Origin: an uncultured Verrucomicrobiota bacterium
Lineage (GTDB): Bacteria; Verrucomicrobiota; Verrucomicrobiia; Limisphaerales; UBA9464
Direction: 5' to 3'
Length of the DNA: 64,000 bases
Assembly: GCA_903916195.1 (NCBI GenBank)
Contig: CAIWVP010000191.1
Location: 1 to 64,000 of the forward strand
The position numbers and the translations under genes are program-made. Positions 52,024 to 60,985 of the stretch are shown here, one piece after another (positions within the stretch are counted from its first letter, which is position 1; every line of letters starts with the position of its first letter). The notes beneath the pieces were generated by a model. The model did not search any database. It saw only the letters and a list, made by a program, of their open reading frames with translations, and had not been told where the DNA came from.

Positions 52024-52183
52024 GCCGGGACGCCCGCTTTGGGACCGCCGGCCGACGCGGATGCAGAGGACGCGGCGACACCGGGCGTGACACGGGCAAA
52101 AACGGGCCAGTCTCTGCCGCGGCCTTCTCACCAGCGTCGATCAGCGCGGATCAGCGGTCCCGGGCCGGTCGTCCCGGACCTGT

Positions 52184-52214
52184 GATCTGCGTTGCCGACA
52201 GATCTGCGTTGCCG
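52184..52214. repeat. Two 14-bp direct repeats with a 17-bp period upstream of the exporter promoter
   Basis: GATCTGCGTTGCCG at 52184-52197 and again at 52201-52214, with ACA between. They end 4 bp before the predicted -35, so they may bind an activator. GATCAGCG at 52139-52146 and 52149-52156 is a second small repeat family in the same gap. They could equally be dispersed non-functional repeats. Confidence 0.6.
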
Positions 52215-52217
52215 CGG

Positions 52218-52246
52218 TTGCTAGCCGCCCGGTCTTGGTCTAATTC
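52218..52246 (+). promoter_or_regulatory. Predicted promoter of the four-gene exporter operon
   Basis: TTGCTA (52218-52223), a 17-bp spacer and TAATTC (52241-52246). ATG at 52258 is 11 nt later. Confidence 0.55.
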
Positions 52247-52257
52247 TCCGCGACTTT

Positions 52258-52938
52258 ATGGCCGCGGAACCCATCGTCGTCGTCCGGGACCTGTCCAAGA
52301 TCTACCGGCAGGGCGACATCAACGTCGTCGCGCTCGACCACGTCTCGCTCGACATCACGGCCGGCGAGTTCGTCGTGCTGATGGGGCCGTCCGGATCCGG
52401 CAAATCCACCTTGCTCCATATCATCGCCGGCATCGACCGGCCGACGAGCGGATCGGCGAAGGTCCAGGGCATCGACATCGCGCAGCTCGATGAATCGCAG
52501 CTGGCCGATTGGCGGAACCAGAACGTCGGCTTCGTCTTCCAGAGCTTCAACCTCATCCCCGTCCTCACCGCCGCGGAGAACGTCGAGCTGCCGCTCCTGC
52601 TCACGGACCTGAACGGACGCGAGCGCCGCAAGCAGGTGCAGACGGCTCTGGAGCTGGTCGGGTTGGCCGACCGCGGACACCATCGTCCGGACCAGATGTC
52701 GGGCGGCCAGCAACAGCGGGTCGCCATCGCGCGGGCCCTCGTGACCGATCCGGCCTTGATCGTCGCGGACGAACCGACCGGCAACCTCGACGCCAAGTCC
52801 GCCGGCGACGTGCTCGCGATCCTCCGGTCCCTCACGCTCACCGCCGGCAAGACCGTGGTGATGGTCACGCACGACCCGAAATCCGCAGCCTACGGGAGCC
52901 GCAGCCTGCATCTGGAGAAAGGCGAGATCGCTGCATGA
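52258..52938 (+). CDS. ABC transporter ATP-binding protein (LolD/MacB/DevA type)
   Basis: A 226-residue ATPase subunit. It has Walker [10 protein letters not shown] (43-51), signature MSGGQQQR (147-154), Walker [13 protein letters not shown] and the H-loop VTHDPKSA. It drives the FtsX-like permeases encoded next in the operon. It belongs to the DUF214/macrolide-exporter family of ATPases. The stop overlaps the next ATG (ATGA). Confidence 0.95.
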   Translation: MAAEPIVVVRDLSKIYRQGDINVVALDHVSLDITAGEFVVLMGPSGSGKSTLLHIIAGIDRPTSGSAKVQGIDIAQLDESQLADWRNQNVGFVFQSFNLIPVLTAAENVELPLLLTDLNGRERRKQVQTALELVGLADRGHHRPDQMSGGQQQRVAIARALVTDPALIVADEPTGNLDAKSAGDVLAILRSLTLTAGKTVVMVTHDPKSAAYGSRSLHLEKGEIAA

Positions 52939-54080
52939 CCTTCGCCTCGTTCATCGCCAAGAACGCGCTCCGCAACAAGCGGCGCGCCCTGCTCACGGTC
53001 GTCAGCGTGGCGGTGAGCTGCGGGCTGCTGGTCACGCTGCTGACGCTCCAGCGCGAGCTGACCGTCCCGCCCGAATCCGAGGCCGCGTCGCTCCGGGTCA
53101 TCGCGCGCAACAAGGTCTCGCTCGCGCAGCCGCTGCCAGCGAAGCAGCTGTCCGTCGTCGAGAAGATCCCCGGCGTGGTCGCAGTGTCGCCGTTCACCTA
53201 TTTCGGCGGCAATTTCCGCGACGAGACGGTGACCAGCTTCGCCCAGTTCGCGGTCGACCCGGCGCGGTTCCGGGACCTCATCGTCGAAGGCAAGATCGCG
53301 GACGGCAGCTACGACGACTTCATCAAGGACCGCACCTCGTGTTTCGTGGGCGCGGACACCATGAAGCGCTACGGCCTGAAGATCGGGGACAAGATGCGTT
53401 TCACCGGGACGTTCTACCCGGTCGACCTCGACCTGAAGATCCTCGCGGTGTTCCAAGGCACGGTCGACGACCGTGGCGTGTTCTTCCACCACAAGCTGCT
53501 CGACGAGCTGATGGGCAACCCCGGCACCGTGGGCACGTGGTATCTGCGGGTCGCGTCGGCGGACGTGGCGAACGACGTCATCGCCCGCGTCGACAAGGCC
53601 TTCGAGAACAGCTCGGCCGAGGTGCGCGCGGAGACCGAGCGGGCGTTCCAGATGGGGTTCATCAGCATGCTCGGCAACGTGAAGATGCTCATCGGTTCGA
53701 TCAGCGCGGTGGTGGTGTTCACGCTGGTCCTCGTGACGGTGAGCACGATGAGCATGGCCATCCGCGAGCGCTTCCGGGAGCTGGCCGTGCTCAAGGCGCT
53801 CGGGTTCAAGCGCACCGAGCTGTTCGGGTTCATCCTCGCCGAGAGCTTCGGCCTCGCCGCCTTGGGCGCTTGGGTCGGCATCGGTGGATCGTGGGCCTTC
53901 TGGACGTTGATCGACCTCCAGAAGCTGACCAACGGGTTCCTCCTCTACTTCGAGGTCACGCCGCGGATCATGGCGACCGGCGCCACGGTGGCCGCGTTGC
54001 TCGGGATCGTGTCGGCCATCGGGCCCGCCTTGGCCGTGGCGCGGACGAGCGTGGTCGAAGGACTGAAGACCTTGGATTGA
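52935..54080 (+). CDS. FtsX-like ABC permease (first of two)
   Basis: A 381-residue permease with the MacB/FtsX layout: one N-terminal helix ([18 protein letters not shown]), a periplasmic MacB-PCD domain (about 45-240), and three C-terminal helices (about 255-370; [20 protein letters not shown]). The cytoplasmic [20 protein letters not shown] is the family's coupling region. It starts with ATG overlapping the ATPase stop. It probably pairs with the 54085 permease as a heterodimer. Confidence 0.92.
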   Translation: MTFASFIAKNALRNKRRALLTVVSVAVSCGLLVTLLTLQRELTVPPESEAASLRVIARNKVSLAQPLPAKQLSVVEKIPGVVAVSPFTYFGGNFRDETVTSFAQFAVDPARFRDLIVEGKIADGSYDDFIKDRTSCFVGADTMKRYGLKIGDKMRFTGTFYPVDLDLKILAVFQGTVDDRGVFFHHKLLDELMGNPGTVGTWYLRVASADVANDVIARVDKAFENSSAEVRAETERAFQMGFISMLGNVKMLIGSISAVVVFTLVLVTVSTMSMAIRERFRELAVLKALGFKRTELFGFILAESFGLAALGAWVGIGGSWAFWTLIDLQKLTNGFLLYFEVTPRIMATGATVAALLGIVSAIGPALAVARTSVVEGLKTLD

Positions 54081-54084
54081 TCCC

Positions 54085-55266
54085 ATGGCCCTCCCGCTGA
54101 GATACAATTTCCGCAACGTGCTCGTCCGCTGGCGCACGACGCTCTTCACCATCCTCGGCATCGCGGCGGTGGTCGCGGTGTTCGTGCTGCTCCGCGGCAT
54201 GGCCCGCGGCATCGAGCGCAGCAGCGGCAACACCGGCGATCCGCGGAACATCCTCGTCGTCCGCAAGGGCTCGCAGGCGGAATCCGGCAGCCTGGTGACG
54301 CGCGAGCAGTTCCGCACGCTCCAGTACCTCGACGGGATCGCGAAGGACGAGCGGGGCGAACCGGTCATCTCGGCCGAGCTGGTGATGATCGTGAGCGCGC
54401 CGCGCCGCGCCGGGGCCGGCGAAGCCAACACCTTGCTGCGCGGCGTCACCGCCGGCGGGATGGAGCTGCGTCCGCAGGTCACCTTGAAGGAAGGACGTTG
54501 GTTCGTGCCCGGCAAGCGCGAGGTGGTGGTCGCCCAGCGGTTGGCGTCGCGTTTCGCCGGCTTCGAGATCGGCGGCACCATCAAGGCCGGACCGGACCGC
54601 CTCACGGTGGTCGGCCATTTCGACGGGACCGGCAGCGCGTTCGATTCCGAGGCGTGGATGGACGCCGACGAGGCCCGGTCGATCTTCGACCGCGACATGT
54701 ACTCCAGCGTGCTGCTGCGGCCGCGCGACGAGGCCGCGCTCACCAACCTGGTCGCGCGCATCCAGGCGGACAAACGGCTCTCCCTCCGCGCCGAGCGCGA
54801 GGTGGACTACTACTCGAAGCAGACCATGACGGCGGTGCCGATCAAGTATCTCGCCGGCATGCTCGGCGTCGCCATGTCCATCGGCGCGGTCTTCGCCGCG
54901 ATGAACACGATGTACGCCAGCGTCGCGGCGCGCACGCGCGAGATCGGGACGCTCCGGGTGCTCGGATTCTCGCGGGCCGCCATCGTGGTCTGCTTCCTGG
55001 TCGAGGGCTCGTTCCTGGCGATGTTGGGCGGGATCCTGGGCAGCGCGCTCGCCTGGGGCGTCTACGCCTTCGTGGTCGTGCGCGGGATCAACTTCGGCAC
55101 GATGGATTTCCAGTCGTTCGCCGAGACGGTCTTCCAGTTCCGCGTCACGCCCGACCTGATGCTCCTGGGCGTGCTGTTCTCCGTCGCCATAGGGCTCGCC
55201 GGCAGCCTGTTCCCGGCCTTGCGCGCCGCGCGGCTGCCCGTCATCTCCGCCCTGAGATCCTTATGA
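54085..55266 (+). CDS. FtsX-like ABC permease (second of two)
   Basis: A 393-residue permease with the same topology: N-terminal helix (TTLFTILGIAAVVAVFVLL), a periplasmic domain (about 45-270) and three C-terminal helices (MLGVAMSIGAVFAAMNTMYA, IVVCFLVEGSFLAMLGGILG). The coupling sequence is TREIGTLRVLGFSRAAIV. It begins 4 nt after the first permease stop, and its stop overlaps the adaptor ATG (ATGA). Confidence 0.92.
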   Translation: MALPLRYNFRNVLVRWRTTLFTILGIAAVVAVFVLLRGMARGIERSSGNTGDPRNILVVRKGSQAESGSLVTREQFRTLQYLDGIAKDERGEPVISAELVMIVSAPRRAGAGEANTLLRGVTAGGMELRPQVTLKEGRWFVPGKREVVVAQRLASRFAGFEIGGTIKAGPDRLTVVGHFDGTGSAFDSEAWMDADEARSIFDRDMYSSVLLRPRDEAALTNLVARIQADKRLSLRAEREVDYYSKQTMTAVPIKYLAGMLGVAMSIGAVFAAMNTMYASVAARTREIGTLRVLGFSRAAIVVCFLVEGSFLAMLGGILGSALAWGVYAFVVVRGINFGTMDFQSFAETVFQFRVTPDLMLLGVLFSVAIGLAGSLFPALRAARLPVISALRSL

Positions 55267-56315
55267 ACGAAGACAAGCTCCAGCAGCTGCGGATCGCCTC
55301 CGGACGCAAGCAGCGTTCCCGCGGCCCGGTCTGGACCATCGGCATCGTGGTGCTGGTCATCACCGCCGTGGTCGCCTACTTCGCCGTCCCGAGGGCATCG
55401 GACGGCGTCCGGTCCGGGATGAAATCCGGCCGCGAGAGCGCCGTCACCAAGGCGGACAAAGAACTGGCCGAGCGGTCGAAGCGGCCCGCGGACGGCGCCT
55501 CGCAACCCGGCGCGAAGAGCTCCTCTTCCGACCCTGCGTCCCGGCCCGCGACTTCCGGCGGCCCGGGCAAGGTGGAAGGCTCCGTCCTCACCGTCAGCGG
55601 CTACATCGTGAACCGCGAGCGCATCGAGATCAGCCCGCGGTTCATCGGCGTCGTGAAGTGGATCGGCGTGAAGAAAGGCGACAGCGTCACCAACGGCCAG
55701 ACCGTGGTGCTGCTCGACGACGTGGAGTACCGGGCGCGGCTCGCGGACGTGGACGGGCAGATCGGCGTGGCCCGGGTCGCGGTGAAGCGCGCTGCGGCCG
55801 ACCTCAAGCGCGCGGAGGACCTCGTCGCCAACAAGGTCGAGATGCAGAAGATGCTCGACGACGCCCGGCTGCAGCTCGAGTCCGCGGAGGCCCAGGTGAC
55901 ACAGATCCAAGGTTCCCGCCGACTCCTTGAGACCTATCTGGACTGGTGCGTGATCAAGTCGCCGGTGGACGGCGTGGTGCTCGACAAACTCGTCGACCCC
56001 AACGAGCTCGTCTCGCCGCAGACCTTCGGCGGCACGCGCGGGCCGAGCACCTCGCTCATCGCCGTGGCCGACCCGAACGACCTCCAGGTCGAGATCGATC
56101 TCAACGAATCCGACCTCGCCAAGGTCGCGCTCGGCCAGAAGTGCAAGGTCAGCCCGGAAGCCTACCCGGACAAGGTCTACGACGGCGTGGTCGCCGAGCG
56201 CGCCCCCGAGGCCAGCCGCCAGAAGGGCACGCTGCAGGTGAAGGTGCAGATCAAGCACCCGGACAAGTTCCTGACGCCCGAGCTGAGCGCGAAGGTGGAT
56301 TTCTTGGCGCAGTGA
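55263..56315 (+). CDS. Membrane-fusion (HlyD-like) adaptor of the ABC exporter
   Basis: A 350-residue periplasmic adaptor with one N-terminal helix (IGIVVLVITAVVAYFAV) and a low-complexity Ser/Ala/Pro linker (about 50-100). The biotinyl-lipoyl barrel follows (ISPRFIGVVKWIGVKKGDSV, NGQTVVLLDDVEYRARL), then an alpha-helical hairpin (about 155-220) and the C-terminal beta-barrel. It belongs to the RND/HlyD superfamily. With the ATPase and two permeases it forms a tripartite exporter like DevBCA or MacAB; an outer-membrane TolC homologue is not in the window. Last gene of the operon. Confidence 0.9.
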   Translation: MNEDKLQQLRIASGRKQRSRGPVWTIGIVVLVITAVVAYFAVPRASDGVRSGMKSGRESAVTKADKELAERSKRPADGASQPGAKSSSSDPASRPATSGGPGKVEGSVLTVSGYIVNRERIEISPRFIGVVKWIGVKKGDSVTNGQTVVLLDDVEYRARLADVDGQIGVARVAVKRAAADLKRAEDLVANKVEMQKMLDDARLQLESAEAQVTQIQGSRRLLETYLDWCVIKSPVDGVVLDKLVDPNELVSPQTFGGTRGPSTSLIAVADPNDLQVEIDLNESDLAKVALGQKCKVSPEAYPDKVYDGVVAERAPEASRQKGTLQVKVQIKHPDKFLTPELSAKVDFLAQ

Positions 56316-56358
56316 GCGGCGGGCGCTCCGGGCTTCCCCCGGGTCCGGCCGTCGCCCG

Positions 56359-57285
56359 TCAGAGCTTCAGGCCGGCGAAGGCGTTGTTGAAGCTGCTGCT
56401 GGTCTCGATGCGTCCGCCCAAGGCTTGGCGCAGGTAGATCACCGCGCTCTCCATGTCGGTCACCGATTTCGGGAGCGTGGTGCCGGCCGCGTTGGCGTGG
56501 CCGCCGCCCTGCAGCTTGGAGGCGATGGCGAGGGCCTCCCCGTTCTGGCTGCGGAAGCTGGCGACGACGGTGCGGTTGGATTTGAGGAAGAGCGTGACCA
56601 GCACCTTGAAATGCGTGGCCTTGCACTCCAGCAGCCGGTGGACGATGAGGTTCGTGTTGCCCACGGTCGTCTTCACCACGCCGACGTCGTGGTTGATCTC
56701 TTCCAGGTGGGCGCGGCTCCAGTCGTAGCCGATGGGATCCTCGACCCGGCGCTTGGTGGTCATCACCTCGAGCAACGGATGGTCCAGCAGACGTTCCGCC
56801 TTGCCCTCGATGATGGCATGGAGGTTCCAGAAGCCGTAGGTCTTCACCAGGCTCGAGTAGTCGTTGGCGAGGTCGAAATCCGGGTCGTTCTGGAGCCAGA
56901 GGTCGCCCACGTTGGTGAGATGGACCAACCGGTCGAGCTCAGGCGAGCTGATCCCCTGCTCACGGCAGAGATCGTAGCAGAGGAGCGCGGCCGATTTGTG
57001 GATGTCATGGACGAGCTTGGCGTGGCGGGCCGGCGTCGCGGTCGTGTGGTGGTCGACGACGAGCCACTGCGGCTTGTCCAGTCGCGGCTCGAAGCTGAAG
57101 TCGGTGGCCCAGGCGACGCGTTCCTGGAGATTGCGGTTCTTCCAACCTTGGTAGTTCCACGCCTGCAACGGCGTGTTCTCGGCGTAGAGGGCGCGGGCAA
57201 GCCGCTGGAGGAGCAGGCCGGCGACGAGGCCGTCGAGGTCGCTCTCATGCGTCAGGATGACCTCTGGTTTCGGAAGCGATAGCAC
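56359..57285 (-). CDS. DHH-family phosphoesterase
   Basis: A 308-residue protein of the DHH/DHHA1 superfamily, which includes RecJ, oligoribonucleases (NrnA) and cyclic-dinucleotide phosphodiesterases. Motif I is THESDLDG (12-19, usually H-x-D-x-D-G, with Ser at the second position), motif III LVVDHHTT, and the substrate-binding C-terminal motif is GGGHANAAG. GTG at 57285 is chosen: the promoter -10 TACGGT ends 6 nt upstream. Its substrate is not settled; related bacterial proteins degrade short nucleotides. Confidence 0.87.
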   Translation of the reverse strand: MLSLPKPEVILTHESDLDGLVAGLLLQRLARALYAENTPLQAWNYQGWKNRNLQERVAWATDFSFEPRLDKPQWLVVDHHTTATPARHAKLVHDIHKSAALLCYDLCREQGISSPELDRLVHLTNVGDLWLQNDPDFDLANDYSSLVKTYGFWNLHAIIEGKAERLLDHPLLEVMTTKRRVEDPIGYDWSRAHLEEINHDVGVVKTTVGNTNLIVHRLLECKATHFKVLVTLFLKSNRTVVASFRSQNGEALAIASKLQGGGHANAAGTTLPKSVTDMESAVIYLRQALGGRIETSSSFNNAFAGLKL

Positions 57286-57291
57286 GGGCGG

Positions 57292-57320
57292 ACCGTAGGC
57301 ATCGGGGCGCGGGGTGGGAA
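57292..57320 (-). promoter_or_regulatory. Predicted leaderless promoter of the DHH phosphoesterase
   Basis: TTCCCA (57320-57315), a 17-bp spacer and TACGGT (57297-57292), 6 nt before GTG at 57285. Confidence 0.55.
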
Positions 57321-57358
57321 CCGGATTCGTCGCCGCGCCCGGGACGTGCCGGGCGACC

Positions 57359-57386
57359 TTGCTGTGCAGCCTCCGTCTGGTAGTTT
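57359..57386 (+). promoter_or_regulatory. Predicted short-leader promoter of the secreted lamin-G-like protein
   Basis: TTGCTG (57359-57364), a 16-bp spacer and TAGTTT (57381-57386). ATG at 57395 follows after 8 nt. Confidence 0.5.
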
Positions 57387-57394
57387 CGGCGCAC

Positions 57395-58453
57395 ATGCAA
57401 CGCCGCCTGCTGGCCTTCCTGGCCGTCCTGTCCGTGTCGGTCGCCGTCGAGGCGGCGGAGCGCGTGTTCGATTTCAGCCTGACGCCGCCGGGTTCGATGC
57501 CCGAGGGGTTCAGCGCCTTCCGCGCGGGCGTCGGCAAGGAGGCCGATTGGAAGGTCGTGCTCACCGAGGTGCCGAGCAGTTTCAAACCGGTCTCGGCCAA
57601 GGCGGCCGAGGCCAACCGCCTGCCGGTGCTGGCGCAGGTGGCCGCCGATCCGGTGGACGAACGCTTCCCGGTGCTGGTCTTCGACGGAGAGAGATACGGC
57701 GACATGACGCTGACCACGCGCTTCAAGATCGCCGGCGGCGCGACGGAGCAGATGGCCGGCGTCGTCTTCCGGGCGCAGGACGAGAAGAACTTCTACGTCG
57801 TCCGCGCCAACGCGCTCGACGGCAACGTGCGGTTCTACAAGTTCCTCCAAGGCGAGCGCTCGGCGCCGGTGGGGAACTCCATCCCGGTGTCGCGGGGCGA
57901 TTGGCACGAGCTGACCGTGCGCTGCGTCGGCAACCGGATCCACGTGCTGTTCGACGGCAAGGAAGCCATCCCGGAGCTGAGCGACAACTCGTTCCTCTCG
58001 GGCAAGGTCGGGTTCATGACCAAGTCCGATTCCTTGGCCTACTTCAGCGAGGCCAAGGTCAGCTACAAACCGCTCGAGACGCTCGCCACGTCGATGGTCC
58101 GCGAGTTGTCCGAGCGCCAGCCGCGCCTGCTCAACGCCCGCATCTACGGCAAGACCACCAGCAAGCCGGAGCTCCACGTGCTCGCGAGCAAGGCCGGCGA
58201 CGAGGCCGGCAAGCTCGCCGAGGAGACGGAGCTCAAGGTCTTCAGCGAGAACCAGAGCTACTTCGCCAAGACCAAGACCGAGCACATCGTCACCGCACCG
58301 CTGCACGACCGGAACGGCGAGACGGTGGGCGTGGTGAAGTTCTTCCTCAAGCCGTTCCCCGGCCAGACCGAGGCGGCCGCGATCACCCGCGTCCTGCCCA
58401 TCGTGAAGGACCTCGAGGCCCGTGTCAGCTCGGCCCGGGACCTCACGGATTGA
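57395..58453 (+). CDS. Secreted protein with a 3-keto-disaccharide hydrolase-like (LamG) domain
   Basis: A 352-residue exported protein (signal peptide MQRRLLAFLAVLSVSVAVEA). Residues about 25-230 fit the DUF1080/LamG-like fold: MTLTTRFKIAGGATEQMAGV, VFRAQDEKNFYVVRANALDG, WHELTVRCVGNRIHVLFDG and GKVGFMTKSDSLAYF. A distinct C-terminal domain (about 235-350) contains GKTTSKPELHVLASKAGDEA and TAPLHDRNGETVGVVKFFLK, like the sensor-type domains of some verrucomicrobial proteins. It probably binds or processes glycans in the periplasm. ATG at 57395 lies 8 nt from the promoter box. Confidence 0.85.
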   Translation: MQRRLLAFLAVLSVSVAVEAAERVFDFSLTPPGSMPEGFSAFRAGVGKEADWKVVLTEVPSSFKPVSAKAAEANRLPVLAQVAADPVDERFPVLVFDGERYGDMTLTTRFKIAGGATEQMAGVVFRAQDEKNFYVVRANALDGNVRFYKFLQGERSAPVGNSIPVSRGDWHELTVRCVGNRIHVLFDGKEAIPELSDNSFLSGKVGFMTKSDSLAYFSEAKVSYKPLETLATSMVRELSERQPRLLNARIYGKTTSKPELHVLASKAGDEAGKLAEETELKVFSENQSYFAKTKTEHIVTAPLHDRNGETVGVVKFFLKPFPGQTEAAAITRVLPIVKDLEARVSSARDLTD

Positions 58454-58786
58454 CCGGCAGGCCGGCGACGCACCTGTGATCCCGAGGTGGCCGCCCGGGG
58501 CGGGTTTTACCCCATGGGCCGGATCTTCGGCGGATGGATAGGATGGGCAGGTGCAAATCCTCGTTCCTCCTCCCAAACCACTTCCCGAGATCCTCCCCTC
58601 CCTCGGCGTCCGGCGCGACCCTCCGGTCCACGTCCATGCCGGCCGGGTGACTGTCCCCCGATCGCGGACCCGCCGTCGTGCCACCGGATGTCCGTTACGC
58701 GGGCTTTCCCACGTGTCCGCAGCGGGATCGTCACTCTTGTCACCTCGCCAAAAGATGGCAGAGCGGATGCTATCCTCATCGTCGCT
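58454..58786. other. Gene-free stretch upstream of the HAD gene
   Basis: 333 bp without a supported frame. Notable are GGATAGGATG at 58536-58545 followed by GGC-AGGTG, matching a similar word at 38043, and TATCCT at 58771-58776, 10 nt before the HAD start. No matching -35 was found. Confidence 0.4.
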
Positions 58787-59338
58787 ATGAAAGCTGCCAT
58801 CTTCTTCGAGCGCGATGGAGTGCTCAACCTCTGCGAGACCCGGCACGGTCACCAAGTGGTGCCGCTGCGGTTGGAACAGTTCAAGGTCAACCCCGTCGCC
58901 TCCGTTCTGCTCCACCAACTCAAGCTGGCCGGGTTCGTCCTCATCGCCACGACCCACCAACCGGCCGTCGCGCGCGGCGACTTGTCGCGCAACGAACTCG
59001 ACCTCATGCACATGATCCTCCGCCGCAAGCTACCGCTGGACGATATCATGCTCTGCCCGCATGACGACGCCTCGCATCCCTGCCAGAAGCCTCAACCGGG
59101 GATGTTCTTGGAAGCGGCGTTCAAATGGAGCCTGGACCTCGACCGCTCCTACATCATCTCGGACAAGTGGCAGGACGCCAAAGCCGGGCAGGTCGCCGGT
59201 TGCACCACGGTGATGATCCGCTCGCCTTGGATCGGAGACGACCACCACGACTTCGTGGTGGACGACCTCGAAACCGCGGTCGCCAAGATCGGCCTACTCC
59301 AGAACAACCTGTACGGTCGCGAAGTCGCGATGGCCTGA
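58787..59338 (+). CDS. HAD-IIIA hydrolase (heptose-1,7-bisphosphate phosphatase-like) with altered nucleophile
   Basis: A 183-residue HAD-superfamily protein closest to the GmhB/HisB-N type. The metal-binding Cys motif CPHDDASHPCQKPQPGM and DKWQDAKAGQVAGC follow the family pattern. The usual D-x-D catalytic motif FLDRDG is FFERDG here: Glu8 replaces the Asp nucleophile, while the acid/base Asp10 is kept. The phosphatase step would normally need Asp, so the protein may be inactive, slow or non-catalytic. GmhB acts in ADP-heptose synthesis for LPS core. ATG at 58787 begins MKAAIFFERDG. Confidence 0.8.
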   Translation: MKAAIFFERDGVLNLCETRHGHQVVPLRLEQFKVNPVASVLLHQLKLAGFVLIATTHQPAVARGDLSRNELDLMHMILRRKLPLDDIMLCPHDDASHPCQKPQPGMFLEAAFKWSLDLDRSYIISDKWQDAKAGQVAGCTTVMIRSPWIGDDHHDFVVDDLETAVAKIGLLQNNLYGREVAMA

Positions 59339-59733
59339 GGGTAGCTGAAAAGCTGCCACGGACGGCAACCTCACCTCACCTCACCCCACCCGGCTCCAAG
59401 GCGGAGCGTGCCGCCGGCGTCCCATCTTTCTCACCGATGAAAACGCTCGATCCGCAGGCGATCTGGACCCTCGCAGGTGTCCGGCCGTCGCGGATAGGCG
59501 GGACCAAACCGCCAGTGTCGCCGTCGCGGCAGAGATTCCGCTTCAGGGACCACCAGAGCCATCTCTCGACCGGTGCAGGGCAGTTCACCAAGCCGGAAAA
59601 GACACGACGCGGCGTCGGATGGCTCCACCCGCCCGGTGCCATGACGGTCGCCGAGCCGTGACGATCAAGCTGGCCTGGATACAGACGGGACCCGGATCCG
59701 CATCCGGTCCGTCCTATCTCTCCGGGGTCGCCG
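59339..59733. other. Gene-free stretch between HAD and sugar-isomerase genes
   Basis: 395 bp. It has a short run of CTCAC-like pentamers at about 59371-59385, and weak open frames on both strands with no family signature. The convergent orientation of the neighbours suggests that terminators lie here, but no clear stem with a T-tract was seen. Confidence 0.4.
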
Positions 59734-60807
59734 CTATTCCCTCCATCCGTGGTTCTCGCGGACTTGGAGCATGGCGGCCAGGATGTTGTTCCAGGTCTCC
59801 TGCTTCATGAGCATCTCGTTGGGGAACATGCAGCCGTCCCAGCAGATGTGGCGGGTCTTCTTGGTGACCTTGCCCTTGTCGTCGCGGAGCCAGTAGCCGG
59901 CGTCGCGGGCGACGTTGAGCTTGCCGTTCACGTCGTTGACCGGGCAGTGCTTGCCGGTCTTCTCGTGGTCGCCGGAGCCCTTCACCGTGGCGTCGTTCTG
60001 CGCGACGTGGAAGTCGATGGTCCAGGGCCGGAGCGCGGCGGTCATCTTCTTCATCGCTTGATGGAACAGCTCGGGTTCCCAGTGGAACTTGGGCGGCACG
60101 ATGCGGTGGGTCGCCGGCGCGTTGTGGCCGAGGGTGTAGAGGAGCGTGTGCGCCATGTCCGCCTGGAACCCGACGACACGGGGCATCGCGGTCTCCTCGA
60201 GCGTCTGGAGCATGTACTTCCAAGAATGCATGCCGCCCCAACAGATCTCGCCCTCGGCGGCGAGGCGTTCGCCGTGGTCCTTGGCGATCTTGCCGGCCTC
60301 GCGGAAGGTCTTGGCGATGAGCTTGGTGTTGCCCTTGGGGTCCTTGTCCCAGTCGGTGACGCTGGCGGCGGTGTCGATACGGACGACGCCGTCGGGGCGG
60401 ATACCGAGGTCGCGGAGCTTCTTGGCGATGCGGCAGGCCTTCTTCACGGCGCCGACCCAGTTGGCGCGCTGGGTTTCGTCGCCGATGGCCGAGCCGTCGA
60501 ACCACACCGGCGCCACGACGGATCCGACCGCGAAGCCCTTGGCCTTGATCTTGTCGGCGAGCTTCTTGATCCCGTCGTCGGTGATGTCGATATTGACGTG
60601 TGGATCGTAGAGGAAGAGGTCCACACCGTCGAACTTCCGCCCGTTGACCTGCGCTTTGGCGGTCAGGTCCAGCATGGTGTCGAGGTCGATGAAGGGCTCG
60701 GCACCGGGGCTGCCCTTGCCGACGAGGCCGGGCCACATGGCGTTGTGGAGCTTCGGGAAATTGTTGGCGGCAGACGCGGGAGCGGGGGCGGGGGCGGCTT
60801 TTTTCAT
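59734..60807 (-). CDS. Sugar phosphate isomerase/epimerase-like TIM barrel protein
   Basis: A 357-residue protein of the xylose-isomerase-like TIM-barrel (AP endonuclease 2) superfamily. It has the barrel strands FDGVDLFLYDPH, VGSVVAPVWFDG, EGEICWGGMHSW, RVVGFQADMAH and WTIDFHVAQND, with Glu, Asp and His residues placed to bind a divalent metal. The N-terminus is a short Ala/Pro-rich stretch. Related verrucomicrobial proteins are annotated as sugar isomerases; the substrate is unknown. ATG at 60807 is used because the upstream frame extension is unrelated. Divergent from RNase D. Confidence 0.82.
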   Translation of the reverse strand: MKKAAPAPAPASAANNFPKLHNAMWPGLVGKGSPGAEPFIDLDTMLDLTAKAQVNGRKFDGVDLFLYDPHVNIDITDDGIKKLADKIKAKGFAVGSVVAPVWFDGSAIGDETQRANWVGAVKKACRIAKKLRDLGIRPDGVVRIDTAASVTDWDKDPKGNTKLIAKTFREAGKIAKDHGERLAAEGEICWGGMHSWKYMLQTLEETAMPRVVGFQADMAHTLLYTLGHNAPATHRIVPPKFHWEPELFHQAMKKMTAALRPWTIDFHVAQNDATVKGSGDHEKTGKHCPVNDVNGKLNVARDAGYWLRDDKGKVTKKTRHICWDGCMFPNEMLMKQETWNNILAAMLQVRENHGWRE

Positions 60808-60985
60808 GGCATGGAGATGTGCGCGAGTAACTGCCGGAAAGGCCGGGGCGGGGCAAGCGGCTTTTGGCGGAAAGCCGGGATCGGCGCCGGAGCAGGCCGT
60901 GTCCCGAACGCGGCACGGGAAATTCCCGAGGGTCCACAACTTCCCGTCTTGGCGAGGATGCCGGTTTCCGCGATGGTCTCCCCCA

